In this document: positions 27,556-35,453 of the stretch, piece by piece
Position numbering within the stretch: position 1 is the first letter of the stretch
How the letters are laid out: each line of letters starts with the position of its first letter
Assembly: GCF_029889885.1 (NCBI RefSeq)
Contig: NZ_JARANY010000011.1
Coordinates: 1 to 64,000, forward strand
Length of the DNA: 64,000 nucleotides
Reading direction: 5' to 3'
From: Chromohalobacter sp. 296-RDG
GTDB lineage: Bacteria; Pseudomonadota; Gammaproteobacteria; Pseudomonadales; Halomonadaceae
Position numbers and translations under genes: made by a program
The notes under the pieces: model-generated
The model's input: the letters and a program-made list of their open reading frames with translations, nothing else
Told to the model about the DNA's origin: nothing
Database searches by the model: none

Positions 27556-28110
27556 TTAAAAGGACGAGCCCGGCTGGCGTAAAAAGTCCCGTTCTTCCGG
27601 CGTCGACTCTCGGCCGAGTACCGCATTGCGATGCGGATAACGGCCAAAGCGCTCGATAATCGCCCAATGGCGCCGCTCGAAGTCCAGGTTGCGCTCCAGG
27701 CCCGGCTGATCGAAAAGCCGCAGGGCCTCCTGGTGGATCACGGGCGACTCGCTGTGCATATACGGCATATACACAAATGCGCGCTGTTCCGGTGGCAGCG
27801 TTTCATCGTCCCCACACGCGACCAGGTGCTGGGCGAGGCTCAGTGCTAGTGGGTCCTGGGCGAAGGCCTGGGCCTGATCGCGATAGATATTGCGCGAGAA
27901 CTGATCGAGCAGCAGTATTTCCGCCAAGGCGCCGCGGCTACTTTTCCGCCAGGCGTAAAGCTCGCAGCGACACGCCGCGGCGTGCAGTGCCCCGAAGCGC
28001 TCGGTGAGTACCTGATCGAACGACGTGCTCTTGTTGAACCACTGTTTGGGGCCCGCCTCCACGAACCAGAAGTCCAGTACTTGCCGCGCCTGTTCCACAT
28101 CTTGCGTCAT
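27556..28110 (-). CDS. DUF924 family protein
   Basis: A 184-residue all-helical protein with the DUF924 signatures VLDFWFVEAGPKQWFNK, LAEILLLDQFSRNIYRD, FVYMPYMHSES and RHWAIIERFGRYPHRNAVLGR. The family is TPR-like in fold and has no established function. It is the second gene of a two-gene unit: its start lies three bases after the ogt stop, and GGAGATGAG precedes the ATG. It is convergent to the unknown membrane protein with a 23-base gap. Confidence 0.88.
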   Translation of the reverse strand: MTQDVEQARQVLDFWFVEAGPKQWFNKSTSFDQVLTERFGALHAAACRCELYAWRKSSRGALAEILLLDQFSRNIYRDQAQAFAQDPLALSLAQHLVACGDDETLPPEQRAFVYMPYMHSESPVIHQEALRLFDQPGLERNLDFERRHWAIIERFGRYPHRNAVLGRESTPEERDFLRQPGSSF

Positions 28111-28113
28111 GGC

Positions 28114-28608
28114 TCATCTCCATTGATTGATGTACGTGCGCTCGAGCTCTAGTAACCAAGCCTTGCGCTCGAGCCCGCCAGCATAGCCGGTGAGCGTACC
28201 ATCACGCCCGATCACGCGGTGACAAGGCACGACGATGGGTAGCGGGTTGCGCCCGTTGGCGGCGCCGACCGCGCGCATTGCCTTGAGGTTGTCGATATCC
28301 CGGGCGATTTCCGCGTAGCTGCGCGTCTCCCCGAAAGGAATGCGTGCCAGCGCTGCCCATACGCGTTGCTGAAAGGGCGTGCCTTGAGGATCGAGCGGCA
28401 CGTCGAAGTCGCGCAATTCTCCCTTGAGATAGGCGCTTAGTTGCTTGCGGCAGGCCTCGGTGAGCGACGAGGGTGCCGTCGGTGTCTCGGTGCTTTCGAC
28501 GAAGGTGATCTCGCGAATCCCGTGCTCACTGGCGAGGATGCGTAGCGTGCCCAGCGGCGAGGCCGGTTCGGGCGTGACGTAATCGATAGCGTAGGCGGGG
28601 GTTAGCAT
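28114..28608 (-). CDS. ogt: Methylated-DNA-protein-cysteine methyltransferase
   Basis: Suicide repair enzyme that transfers the methyl group from O6-methylguanine or O4-methylthymine to its own cysteine. The 164-residue protein has the acceptor Cys129 in PIVVPCHRVIG, and the wHTH DNA-binding part YAEIARDIDNLKAMRAVGAANGRNP before it. ATG 28608 has GGAGTCG upstream. The short open frame just before it looks like the start of an Ada/AlkA protein, so ogt may once have followed alkA in an operon. Confidence 0.93.
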   Translation of the reverse strand: MLTPAYAIDYVTPEPASPLGTLRILASEHGIREITFVESTETPTAPSSLTEACRKQLSAYLKGELRDFDVPLDPQGTPFQQRVWAALARIPFGETRSYAEIARDIDNLKAMRAVGAANGRNPLPIVVPCHRVIGRDGTLTGYAGGLERKAWLLELERTYINQWR

Positions 28609-28609
28609 A

Positions 28610-28705
28610 TCAGCGACTCCAGAGTTGCAGGGTAAGATAACTGCGCCCATCGAAGCGAGCATCCCGCGATAGACGGGCTACGCGGCAGCGGTCGGGATCG
28701 AGCAT
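28610..28705 (-). pseudogene. Ada/AlkA N-terminal remnant upstream of ogt
   Basis: ATG 28705 (AAGGA 10 bases upstream) encodes 31 residues beginning LDPDRCRVARLSRDARFDGR, then stops one base before the ogt start codon. LDxDxC...A...RDxRFDGRF is the opening of the Ada metal-binding domain found in Ada and in long AlkA glycosylases; there it continues to YCRPxCPA, which is missing here. The simplest reading is a large internal deletion that left the translation start and first 20-25 codons. It could now act as a leader ORF coupled to ogt. Confidence 0.5.
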
Positions 28706-28817
28706 GACGAGATTCCTTGAGCGGAGTAACGCTACCAGTGTAACGCGCTGGCGGTACCGGACTCGCCAGATTCGGTAGTGATATGCGCGGCGGTGGTCTC
28801 GCGGAAAATACTTAGCT

Positions 28818-28826
28818 TGCTATAAT
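28818..28826 (+). promoter_or_regulatory. Extended -10 promoter of the AbrB-type gene
   Basis: TGCTATAAT is a perfect extended -10 element. Transcription would start near 28833, about 18 bases before the TTG start chosen for the downstream gene. No clear -35 box is present, as is usual for extended -10 promoters. Confidence 0.6.
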
Positions 28827-28850
28827 GCGTCCCTTTTGTGGAGCATTCTC

Positions 28851-29951
28851 TTGGCCCCGTCCCCTGCGCCTTCTCGACCGTCATCTCCCCGCATGCGCCG
28901 TGCCGGACTGTGGCTGGGCTTATTCGTGGCGTGCTGCGTGGCGAGTGGCGTGCTCAATTACTGGCACATGCCGGCGGGTGGCTTCATCGGCCCGATGCTG
29001 GTGGGCATCGCCTTCGGTATCGGTGGCAGCGGTCTGCGTCTGCCGAGACGCTGCTTCAAGCTCGGCCAGGGCACTATCGGCGTATTGATCGCGCACACCA
29101 TGACCATGAGCGTGCTGATGACGATCCTCGATGGCTGGCTGGTGATGCTGCTGGCCACGGCCATTACTTTACTGCTCAGCCTCTTGGTGGGGATCGTTCT
29201 GGTGCGTTACGGCGGTCTCCCTGGCAGCACCGCGGCCTGGGGCACTACGCCGGGCGCGGCGGCGGCGATGGTGGCGATGGCCGAGGAGCGTGAAGATACC
29301 GACCCACGGATCGTCGCGGCGATGCAATACGTGCGGGTAGTGTGCGTGGTGCTCGTGGGCGCCCTGGTGAGTCATTGGCTGGGCGTGAGCGATACGCCGT
29401 CGCGTGGCGGGGGCGACTTTCCCGACGACTTGGCTGGAACGATCGATCTGCTAATCACCTTGGCGGTCGTCGGCGGTGGGGTCTGGTTGTGTGATCGCCG
29501 CTTGCCGGCGGGCGCCTTGCTGGGGCCGATGCTCATCGGCACCGTGCTGCATCTCGGCGGTTGGGCGACGCTATCGATGCCCGCGCCCTTGCTGATGCTG
29601 GCGTACGGCTTCATCGGTGTCTATGTGGGATTGCGCTTCGACCGCGACGCACTGGCGACCGTGGCTCGTTCGCTGGGCAAGATGGTCATGGCCTCGATAG
29701 TGCTGATTGGGCTGTGTGCGCTTTCCGCGTTGCTGATGGTGGGGCTCATGGATACGAGCTTCATCACCGCCTATCTGGCGACCAGCCCTGGCGGACTCGA
29801 CTCGATGACCATCATCGCCATCGACACGCATGCGGATGTGGGGCTAGTGGTGGCGTTGCAGACGTTGCGGCTTTTCACGGTAGTGCTGGTGGGGCCGGCG
29901 ATGGCGCGCTTCATCGCGCGCTTCGCCCCGTCCGTGAAAGGTACGTCTTGA
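28851..29951 (+). CDS. AbrB-type duplicated membrane protein
   Basis: A 366-residue protein with about ten hydrophobic helices arranged as two similar halves; each half has a GGFIGPMLVG / PAGALLGPMLIG motif. This is the Gram-negative AbrB duplication family, often mislabelled as ammonia monooxygenase or regulator; it is a membrane protein of unknown transport function. The start is probably TTG 28851: GGAG lies 7 bases upstream and the promoter places the transcript start just before it. ATG 28893 is the alternative. An open frame from 28836 lies at the transcript edge and is unlikely. Confidence 0.82.
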   Translation: MAPSPAPSRPSSPRMRRAGLWLGLFVACCVASGVLNYWHMPAGGFIGPMLVGIAFGIGGSGLRLPRRCFKLGQGTIGVLIAHTMTMSVLMTILDGWLVMLLATAITLLLSLLVGIVLVRYGGLPGSTAAWGTTPGAAAAMVAMAEEREDTDPRIVAAMQYVRVVCVVLVGALVSHWLGVSDTPSRGGGDFPDDLAGTIDLLITLAVVGGGVWLCDRRLPAGALLGPMLIGTVLHLGGWATLSMPAPLLMLAYGFIGVYVGLRFDRDALATVARSLGKMVMASIVLIGLCALSALLMVGLMDTSFITAYLATSPGGLDSMTIIAIDTHADVGLVVALQTLRLFTVVLVGPAMARFIARFAPSVKGTS

Positions 29952-29967
29952 GCGTTTGCCTTAACGC

Positions 29968-29991
29968 AAAAGGGCGGCCCGAAGGCCGCCC
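29968..29991 (-). terminator. Terminator of the intact binding-protein gene
   Basis: GGGCGGCC and GGCCGCCC form an 8-bp stem with a CGAA/TTCG tetraloop. On the minus strand it is followed by TTTTGC, giving a standard intrinsic terminator 35 bases past the binding-protein stop. On the plus strand it may also stop the AbrB-type transcript. Confidence 0.8.
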
Positions 29992-30025
29992 CCATGGCGT
30001 CTAGCAACGGTTATCCAACGTCGTC

Positions 30026-30793
30026 TTACTTGGATCCCTTAGCGAAATACTTGTTGTAAATTTCCTGATAAGTGCCGTTGTCCTTCAGGGTTGCCAGCGC
30101 CTCGTTGAACTGGTCCGCCAGTTCTTGATCACGCTTGCGAAATGCCACGCCGAAGCCTTCGCCGAAGTACTTCTTGGGCTCGGTGATCATGTCGCCGACG
30201 ACTTTATAATTGCCTTCATCGCTATCCAGCAGGGTGGACTTGCCTACCGGGAAGTCCAGGAAGGCGATGTCGACACGACCGGCATCCATGTCGAGAACAA
30301 GATCGTCGGCGGTGGAGTAACGGCTGATCTCGGCTGCGTCGCCGAACATGTCGGTGGCGTAGTTATCCTGCAGCGTGCCGCGCTGAACCCCGATGGTCTT
30401 GCCTTCGAGCGTCTTCTTGGCCGGGAAGTCGATGCCGCTGTCTTGCGGCGCAAACCATGCGGAGGGCGGCTGGAAGTATGCATCGGAGAAGAGCACGGTC
30501 TTCTTGCGTGAATCGTTGATGGTCATCGAGGACATGATGGCATCGTACTTACGCGCCATCAGGCCCGGAATGATGCCGTCCCACGCCTGCACGACCCACT
30601 CGCACTTCCGGTCGATCTCTTCACAGATGGCGTTGCCGAGCTCGATGTCGAAGCCGGTGAGTTCACCGTCGGACGTACGGTACTCCATCGGCTCATAAGG
30701 CACGTCGACGCCGATACGCAAGGTATCCTGAGCGAAAGCGCTACCGGCCAGCAGGGCGCTACCGAGAAGGGTGATGGTCAGCAATTTTTTCAT
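30026..30793 (-). CDS. Cationic amino-acid ABC transporter substrate-binding protein (ArgT/HisJ-like)
   Basis: A 255-residue periplasmic binding protein. A Sec signal peptide (MKKLLTITLLGSALLAGSAFA) precedes the mature domain. Family 3 motifs follow: GVDVPYEPMEYR, GFDIELGNAICEEI, WDGIIPGLMARKYDAIMSSM and GVQRGTLQDNY. ArgT/HisJ/AotJ relatives bind arginine, ornithine, lysine or histidine. No permease gene is attached. The HisPQM-like operon at 34.7-36.9 kb has its own, broken, paralogue, so this protein probably serves that transporter (inference). It ends at a good terminator. Confidence 0.93.
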   Translation of the reverse strand: MKKLLTITLLGSALLAGSAFAQDTLRIGVDVPYEPMEYRTSDGELTGFDIELGNAICEEIDRKCEWVVQAWDGIIPGLMARKYDAIMSSMTINDSRKKTVLFSDAYFQPPSAWFAPQDSGIDFPAKKTLEGKTIGVQRGTLQDNYATDMFGDAAEISRYSTADDLVLDMDAGRVDIAFLDFPVGKSTLLDSDEGNYKVVGDMITEPKKYFGEGFGVAFRKRDQELADQFNEALATLKDNGTYQEIYNKYFAKGSK

Positions 30794-30944
30794 GGAAAGC
30801 TCTCTACGGAATTTGCAGTGTGTTGTTATGGAGCCGCCTCGTGAGCAGCCCTGAGTTTCACGTCTCGCAGCATATCGAAGCGCCGCTTTGATGCCTAGCG
30901 TCGCGTGGCTGGTTGAGGGGCAGGGTGTCAGCAGGTAGTTGCTG

Positions 30945-31087
30945 ATCATCTTCTGCCAACGCCACGTCCCCCTCTGTGTTAACACCATAGGGTGACGGGG
31001 TTCATGGATCTGCTTTACAAATGAGGCAACGTCCGCCCGCAACTCAGACAGCGGCCGGATATCTTCATCGACGCGAACTCTTGCCAT
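30945..31087 (-). pseudogene. YefM/Phd-type antitoxin remnant
   Basis: ATG 31087 encodes MARVRVDEDIRPLSELRADV and then ASFVKQIHEPRHPMVLTQRG, a clear YefM/Phd antitoxin N-terminus of about 40 residues. After a run of five G (30968-30972) the frame is lost. Dropping one G gives RGRGV, the expected next residues, but that frame then meets a stop almost at once. The DNA-binding front remains and the toxin-neutralising tail is gone. No RelE/YoeB-type toxin is visible nearby. The frame by chance reads through into the downstream binding-protein gene. Confidence 0.65.
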
Positions 31088-31307
31088 GAGAATTACCTGT
31101 GTTTGAATATAGGAGTATAACGTTGGTGCTCATGGCGCTCCCTCCTATGCACTCATCATAGGCTAGAAGTGTCCACTAGAGTGGGGGAAGTCCACGGTCA
31201 GGTGCAGCGCGTTGTTATGCAAATTGTTCTACGACTGTAGACAGACTTTGCGGTTTTTGGAACTGTGGTAGTGCACTAACGGCAAACCATAGTGCGGGCG
31301 CCGCCGA

Positions 31308-32144
31308 TTAACCTCCCTCATCGGTTCCCTCACTTGCATCATGAAGCAGATCATGAACCTGTTCAGCGATAGGGGTGGGAACCTGCCCATCCTTTCCGGC
31401 CTGACGCATCAGACGGTTATCCTTGAGCGCGATCGACATTGCCGCCGAGTCCAATCCGTTGCCGGCAGCAATCGACGGGCCGTACGCTTGGTAGATGGGT
31501 GCCGAGAACAAAGTTTGACCCATAATTGACATGAATTGCTCCGCGTCAGCGCCGTGAGCATTCAATACGGCTGTGGCCTCTGACATCGTGTGCCACGCCT
31601 CGACGATCATGGAATTTCCCGCGATTTTGGCTAGATGGGCATGGTTTGGATCCGTTCCCATCCGCCAGACTCTGCCCAAAACCTCAAGGACCGGCTCGGC
31701 CTTGCCCGCTGCAACGGAAGATCCGGCAAGCAGAATGTTGAGCTTGCCAGCTTTCGCCGCTTCGGGGCGACCGAACATCGGAGCCGAGGCGTAGTCGACC
31801 TCAGCCTGGTCGTGAAACCGAATCAATTCCCGGGACAGGACATTAGAAACCGTCGACATGCAGATGTGGGTCGTATTGGCCGATACATACTTGAGCACAT
31901 CGTTTTCCACCAGGACGGTGCGGACCGCTTCGTCACCAAACAGCGTTGTCAGGACCACCTCACAAGAAAACGCCTGTTCCGGACTTTGTGCAGCGGTTGC
32001 CCCTTCCTCGATCAGTTCGTTCACTGGTTCTGGCGAACGGTTCCACACCGTTACGTCATAGTCCGCCGCCAACAGATTGCGCGCGATCTCGCGTCCCATG
32101 GCACCAAGACCGATCACGCTGACTTGTGTTTTCGCACCTTCCAT
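31308..32144 (-). CDS. NAD(P)-dependent beta-hydroxyacid dehydrogenase / imine-reductase-like protein
   Basis: A 278-residue oxidoreductase. The Rossmann motif is GLGAMGREIARNLL (residues about 12-26). The family middle segment APMFGRPEAAKAGKL holds the place of the substrate-binding loop, and GNSMIVEAWHTMSEA lies where the catalytic lysine (GNxxK) is expected. Here the position after GNSM is not lysine, which points toward the imine-reductase-like branch rather than a true 3-hydroxyisobutyrate dehydrogenase. Base composition is visibly lower in GC than neighbours, and no partner gene is near, suggesting acquisition by transfer. Confidence 0.75.
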   Translation of the reverse strand: MEGAKTQVSVIGLGAMGREIARNLLAADYDVTVWNRSPEPVNELIEEGATAAQSPEQAFSCEVVLTTLFGDEAVRTVLVENDVLKYVSANTTHICMSTVSNVLSRELIRFHDQAEVDYASAPMFGRPEAAKAGKLNILLAGSSVAAGKAEPVLEVLGRVWRMGTDPNHAHLAKIAGNSMIVEAWHTMSEATAVLNAHGADAEQFMSIMGQTLFSAPIYQAYGPSIAAGNGLDSAAMSIALKDNRLMRQAGKDGQVPTPIAEQVHDLLHDASEGTDEGG

Positions 32145-32191
32145 AAAACTCTTTCTGGTCTCTAAATTGTTGCATAACAGGTATTAGATAG

Positions 32192-32221
32192 CGCGCTCGT
32201 TTTGCTACTTGAACGAGCGCG
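32192..32221. repeat. Inverted repeat upstream of the dehydrogenase gene
   Basis: CGCGCTCGTT and AACGAGCGCG form a perfect 10-bp stem with a 10-base loop, 48 bases before the dehydrogenase start. No T-run follows on either strand, so an operator or RNA hairpin is more likely than a terminator. Confidence 0.55.
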
Positions 32222-32602
32222 TGCGTTCAATAAATCTTATCTAGCTTGTCCTTACGCACCTAACCCATTGATTTTAATGCATGCTCAGAATGATTCAGCG
32301 CGTTATGTAGAATTCGCGTGCCTGCTGCTTTTGATGGTTTCTGTCACTCTTCTTGCTTTGTGGTGAGGTACGTACCCGTCAGCAGGCATGCTACCGCCAC
32401 GGCCACTGCATATCGTTTTGATGCGGTAGTCCCATGCGTATCGGTTATTTTTCGAGCCGTCTAAGCGGCCTTAGAGGTTCATACTAGGTGGTATGAGGTC
32501 TGCCAGCAAATCGGATAAGGCGTCACTTATCGGTGCAGTTCGTGGTTTGGTGAGGGCGTGTAGTTATAGGCGGGCAAGAGGGGTGAGTATTAGCTTACTC
32601 GT

Positions 32603-32633
32603 AAAACAACGGGCAGTGTGGGCTGCCCGTTGT
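32603..32633 (-). terminator. Terminator of the transporter/desuccinylase operon
   Basis: ACAACGGGCAG and CTGCCCGTTGT form a perfect 11-bp stem with a 6-base loop. On the minus strand it runs straight into TTTTAC. It lies 50 bases past the last gene of the operon. Confidence 0.85.
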
Positions 32634-32683
32634 CGATGAAACAAGAACGTGAGGGCGCGGTTATTTCCACCTTTAGTGCTACT

Positions 32684-33802
32684 TCACGGTGCGAGTAGGT
32701 AGCCGCTGCGATGGGCGTGGTGGCCGGCGACGTCGGCGACGATCATGCCGGCGGTGGCCATTCTGCGCTGGGTGCGGGCGTAGAACATGCCGTCTTGCTC
32801 GGCACGCACGGGGTGCACGGCGTCGCTGATGGGGTCGATGATCTCGGCGATCAGGTCGCCGCTTTTGACTTCTTCTCCTGGCGTGCGTTGGAAGACCACG
32901 ACGCCGCCCGCCGGGGCGCGCAGGAAGTCCATGGCGGCGAGCTCGGTGGCGGGATACGCCAACGCGGGCAGGGGTGGCGCTTCGCCGTCGACCAGGTCGT
33001 GATAGCGCATCCAGTCGAGAATCGCGTCGGCGTCGCGTTCGGCGATGTCGCGGGCGACGTCCTGCTGGCCGCGTAGTTCGAGGGTGATCGATTGGCTGCC
33101 GTAGGGAATGGGATAGCGATTGCCAAAGCGTTCGCGCAGTTGCTCCCATACCAGGGTGAAGCACTCGTCGAACGAGCCGCCGCCGGAGTCGATGGCGAGC
33201 ATGCTGGCCTTGGCGCCGAAATAACGCGCCAGGGGCTCGAAATCGGGCCATGCCGCCGGGGTGGTGTAGAGGTGCTCGACGGCGTTGAAGTCGCAGTGCA
33301 AATCGAGGATGAAGTCCGCGTCGCAGGCCAGGCGTTGCTGCGTCAGCTGCAGCGACTCGAAGGCCGTGGTGGCCGGCTGTTCATCGAGGGCGGCGATGAA
33401 GCGCCGACGTATCTCGGCCTGGTTGTGCTCGGCATCCTGCGTTAGCGCGCTTTCCAGCCCTTCGGCGATGCGCTCGGTGACGTCGCGATAGCCTCGGTTG
33501 AAGTTGCTCACGCTTTCGAAATCGTAGCGCCCCAGCGGAATGTCCATTAGTTGCTGGTCGAGCCCGATGGGGTTGGCGACCGGTACCACGATGATGTGCG
33601 CCTTGAGCTGTCCGGTCTCTTCCAGCGCTTTCAGGCGCTGCTTGAGTGTCCAGGCGACCAGCATGCCGGGGATCTCGTCGGCATGCAGCGAGCCTTGGAT
33701 ATAGACACGCTTTTCCGCCTCGGCGGGGCCGAAGTGAAAACTCTCCAGACTGCGCTGCGTGCCGGGAACCGGGCTCAACAAGGGATGCGTGCGATGCTGC
33801 AT
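32684..33802 (-). CDS. Succinylglutamate desuccinylase/aspartoacylase family hydrolase
   Basis: A 372-residue M14-like zinc hydrolase. Metal ligands are visible as H40-x2-E43 (GSLHADEIPG) and H169 (LDLHCD). The C-terminal domain (GGVVVFQRTPGEEVKSGDLIAEI) is the barrel-like extension found in AstE/AspA and DoeB-type deacylases. It is the last gene of the operon with the amino-acid ABC transporter. A true AstE is encoded at 37.2 kb, so this enzyme probably removes an acyl group from another imported N-acyl amino acid (inference). ATG 33802 is at the expected N-terminus. Confidence 0.88.
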   Translation of the reverse strand: MQHRTHPLLSPVPGTQRSLESFHFGPAEAEKRVYIQGSLHADEIPGMLVAWTLKQRLKALEETGQLKAHIIVVPVANPIGLDQQLMDIPLGRYDFESVSNFNRGYRDVTERIAEGLESALTQDAEHNQAEIRRRFIAALDEQPATTAFESLQLTQQRLACDADFILDLHCDFNAVEHLYTTPAAWPDFEPLARYFGAKASMLAIDSGGGSFDECFTLVWEQLRERFGNRYPIPYGSQSITLELRGQQDVARDIAERDADAILDWMRYHDLVDGEAPPLPALAYPATELAAMDFLRAPAGGVVVFQRTPGEEVKSGDLIAEIIDPISDAVHPVRAEQDGMFYARTQRRMATAGMIVADVAGHHAHRSGYLLAP

Positions 33803-33850
33803 GAAGTGTCCTCGTAAAGGCCGGCGGTACGTTTTACCGCCGGCAATCGG

Positions 33851-34645
33851 TCATTGTTTACCGACGGGCAGGGAGATGTCGTAGTCGAAGTATTGCTTCA
33901 TCAGCTTGTCGTAGGTGCCGTCGGCATAGACGTCGCGAATGGCTTGATTGAATTCCGCGGCGAGTTCTTTATCGCGTTTGCGAAACGCCATGGCCGCGCC
34001 CTTGCCAAAGATTGAGGTGGGCGTCTTGATGTTCTCGCCGATCTTCTTGAAGTCGCTGTCGTCATCTTTGAAGTGGAAGGTATCCACGGCGAGGGGGTAG
34101 TCCTCGAAGGACAAATCCAGGCGACCCGATACCAGATCGTTGGCGACGTCTTGCGACGATGAATAGCGGTGGATATCGAGGGTGTCGCCGTACATCTGCG
34201 TGACATAGCTGTCGCGGATGGTGCCGCGCTGCACGCCGACGCTGAGCCCTTCGAGTGCGTCCTTGTCGTTGATATCGATGTCGCGATCGCGGCGCGTGAT
34301 CCAGACGCTGGGGGTGTTGTAGTAGGGGATCGAAAACAGCACCTGGTTTTCACGCTCGGGGGTAATGGCCATCGAGGAGAGGATGGCATCGTACTTGCGC
34401 GAGAGCAGGCCGGGGATGATGCCGTCCCAAGATTGCTCGACCCAGGTGCATTCCAGGCCGGCTCGCTTGCACAGTTCGTTGCCGAGATCGATCTCGAAAC
34501 CTTCCAGTTCGCCTTCAGGCGTGCGGTAGACGAAAGGTTCTTAGGGCACGTCGATGGCCAGACGTACGTGGTCGGTATCGCGTGCCTGAGCGGTAGCGGT
34601 CGTCATGACCACGCCCAGTAGGGTCAGCGCCAGGAGCTTTTTCAT
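33851..34645 (-). pseudogene. ABC transporter cationic amino-acid binding protein, broken by in-frame TAA
   Basis: ATG 34645 starts a signal peptide (MKKLLALTLLGVVMTTATAQA), but codon 35 is TAA (34541-34543). The same frame then continues to 33851 with EPFVYRTPEGELEGFEIDLGN, WDGIIPGLLSRKYDAILSSM and GVQRGTIRDSY, a complete binding-protein body. The intact paralogue at 30.0 kb has Tyr at this exact place (DVPYEP), so one base change from TAT or TAC explains the stop. No frameshift is seen. The internal ATG 34372 lacks a signal peptide. It lies directly behind the permease genes, where the working binding protein should be. Confidence 0.88.
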
Positions 34646-34721
34646 GGTAAGCCTCATTGGAATGTCGTTCGGTGGGTAAGACCTGCCGCGCGCCGTGACA
34701 CGGGCCGCGGCAGGCCGGATA

Positions 34722-35453
34722 TCACCCGTTGATTGGTTTGAGATGCGCCAGGAGTTTCTTTTCCAGATAGCGGAAGAGAAACAGGATGGCGAAGGTCAGG
34801 CACAGGTAAATTGCCGCCACGAAGAGAAAGGCGTCGAAGGGTGCGTAGAAGCGGGCGTACACGAAGCGCGCGGCACCGGTGAGGTCCATGATCGTGACCA
34901 CGCTGGCGATGGCGCTGGCGTGGAGCATGAAGATTACCTCATTGCCGTAGGCCGGCAGGGCGCGCCGGAAAGCGCTGGGCAGGATGATCCGCCGCATCAT
35001 CAGCGCACGTGACATGCCGTAGGCGCGTGCCGCTTCGATCTCGCCCCGCGGCGTGGCCTTGATCGCGCCGTGGAAAATCTCGGTGGTATAGGCGGCGGTG
35101 TTGAGCGTAAAGGCGATCAGTGCCGGGTAGAACGCGTCCTTGAGGATCGCCCATAAGAAGGTGTCCTGAATGCCTTCGATGAACACCACGCCGTAGTAGA
35201 TCAGGTATAGCTGGATCAACAACGGCGTGCCACGAAACACATAGGTGTAGAGGAACACGGGCCACTTGACCCACTTGCGACGCGAGCCGCGCGCGATGGC
35301 GAGCGGTACTGCCAGCAGCAAACCGATGATCAGCGACAGAAACACCAGACGCACGGTGCTGCCCAGCCCATCGAGGTAGTAGCCGAGCGTGTTGGCCGTG
35401 AAGATGGCATTGTCCGAGAGAAGTTCGGTGAACCAGGCGTTTAGTTGTTCCAT
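34722..35453 (-). CDS. Amino-acid ABC transporter permease (HisM/ArtM-like)
   Basis: A 243-residue inner-membrane subunit with about five helices and the coupling-loop EAA motif (EIEAARAYGMSRALMMRRIILPSAFRRALP, roughly residues 137-166) that contacts the ATPase. The N-terminal TVRLVFLSLIIGLLLAVPLAIAR is typical of HisM/OccM permeases for basic amino acids. Its ATG overlaps the end of the HisQ-like gene by 13 bases. It forms a heterodimer with that protein (family knowledge). Confidence 0.92.
   Translation of the reverse strand: MEQLNAWFTELLSDNAIFTANTLGYYLDGLGSTVRLVFLSLIIGLLLAVPLAIARGSRRKWVKWPVFLYTYVFRGTPLLIQLYLIYYGVVFIEGIQDTFLWAILKDAFYPALIAFTLNTAAYTTEIFHGAIKATPRGEIEAARAYGMSRALMMRRIILPSAFRRALPAYGNEVIFMLHASAIASVVTIMDLTGAARFVYARFYAPFDAFLFVAAIYLCLTFAILFLFRYLEKKLLAHLKPING

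Larger units (their letters stand above)
32145..32683. other. Gene-free, lower-GC intergenic stretch
   Basis: About 540 bases with many short stops in all frames and no family-like peptide. It holds the 32192-32221 inverted repeat and, at its right end, the terminator of the desuccinylase operon. The composition resembles the adjacent dehydrogenase gene and differs from the rest of the window, so both may have arrived together. I see no tRNA, attachment-site repeat or IS end. Confidence 0.6.

Noticed and set aside
30026-31087. 353-residue fusion of an antitoxin-like N-terminus to the binding protein
   Set aside because: The signal peptide at 30793 marks the true start; the upstream part is a frameshifted remnant that happens to stay open.
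32145-32683. Insertion sequence or attachment site in the low-GC gap
   Set aside because: No transposase frame, terminal inverted repeats with target duplication, integrase or tRNA end could be seen.
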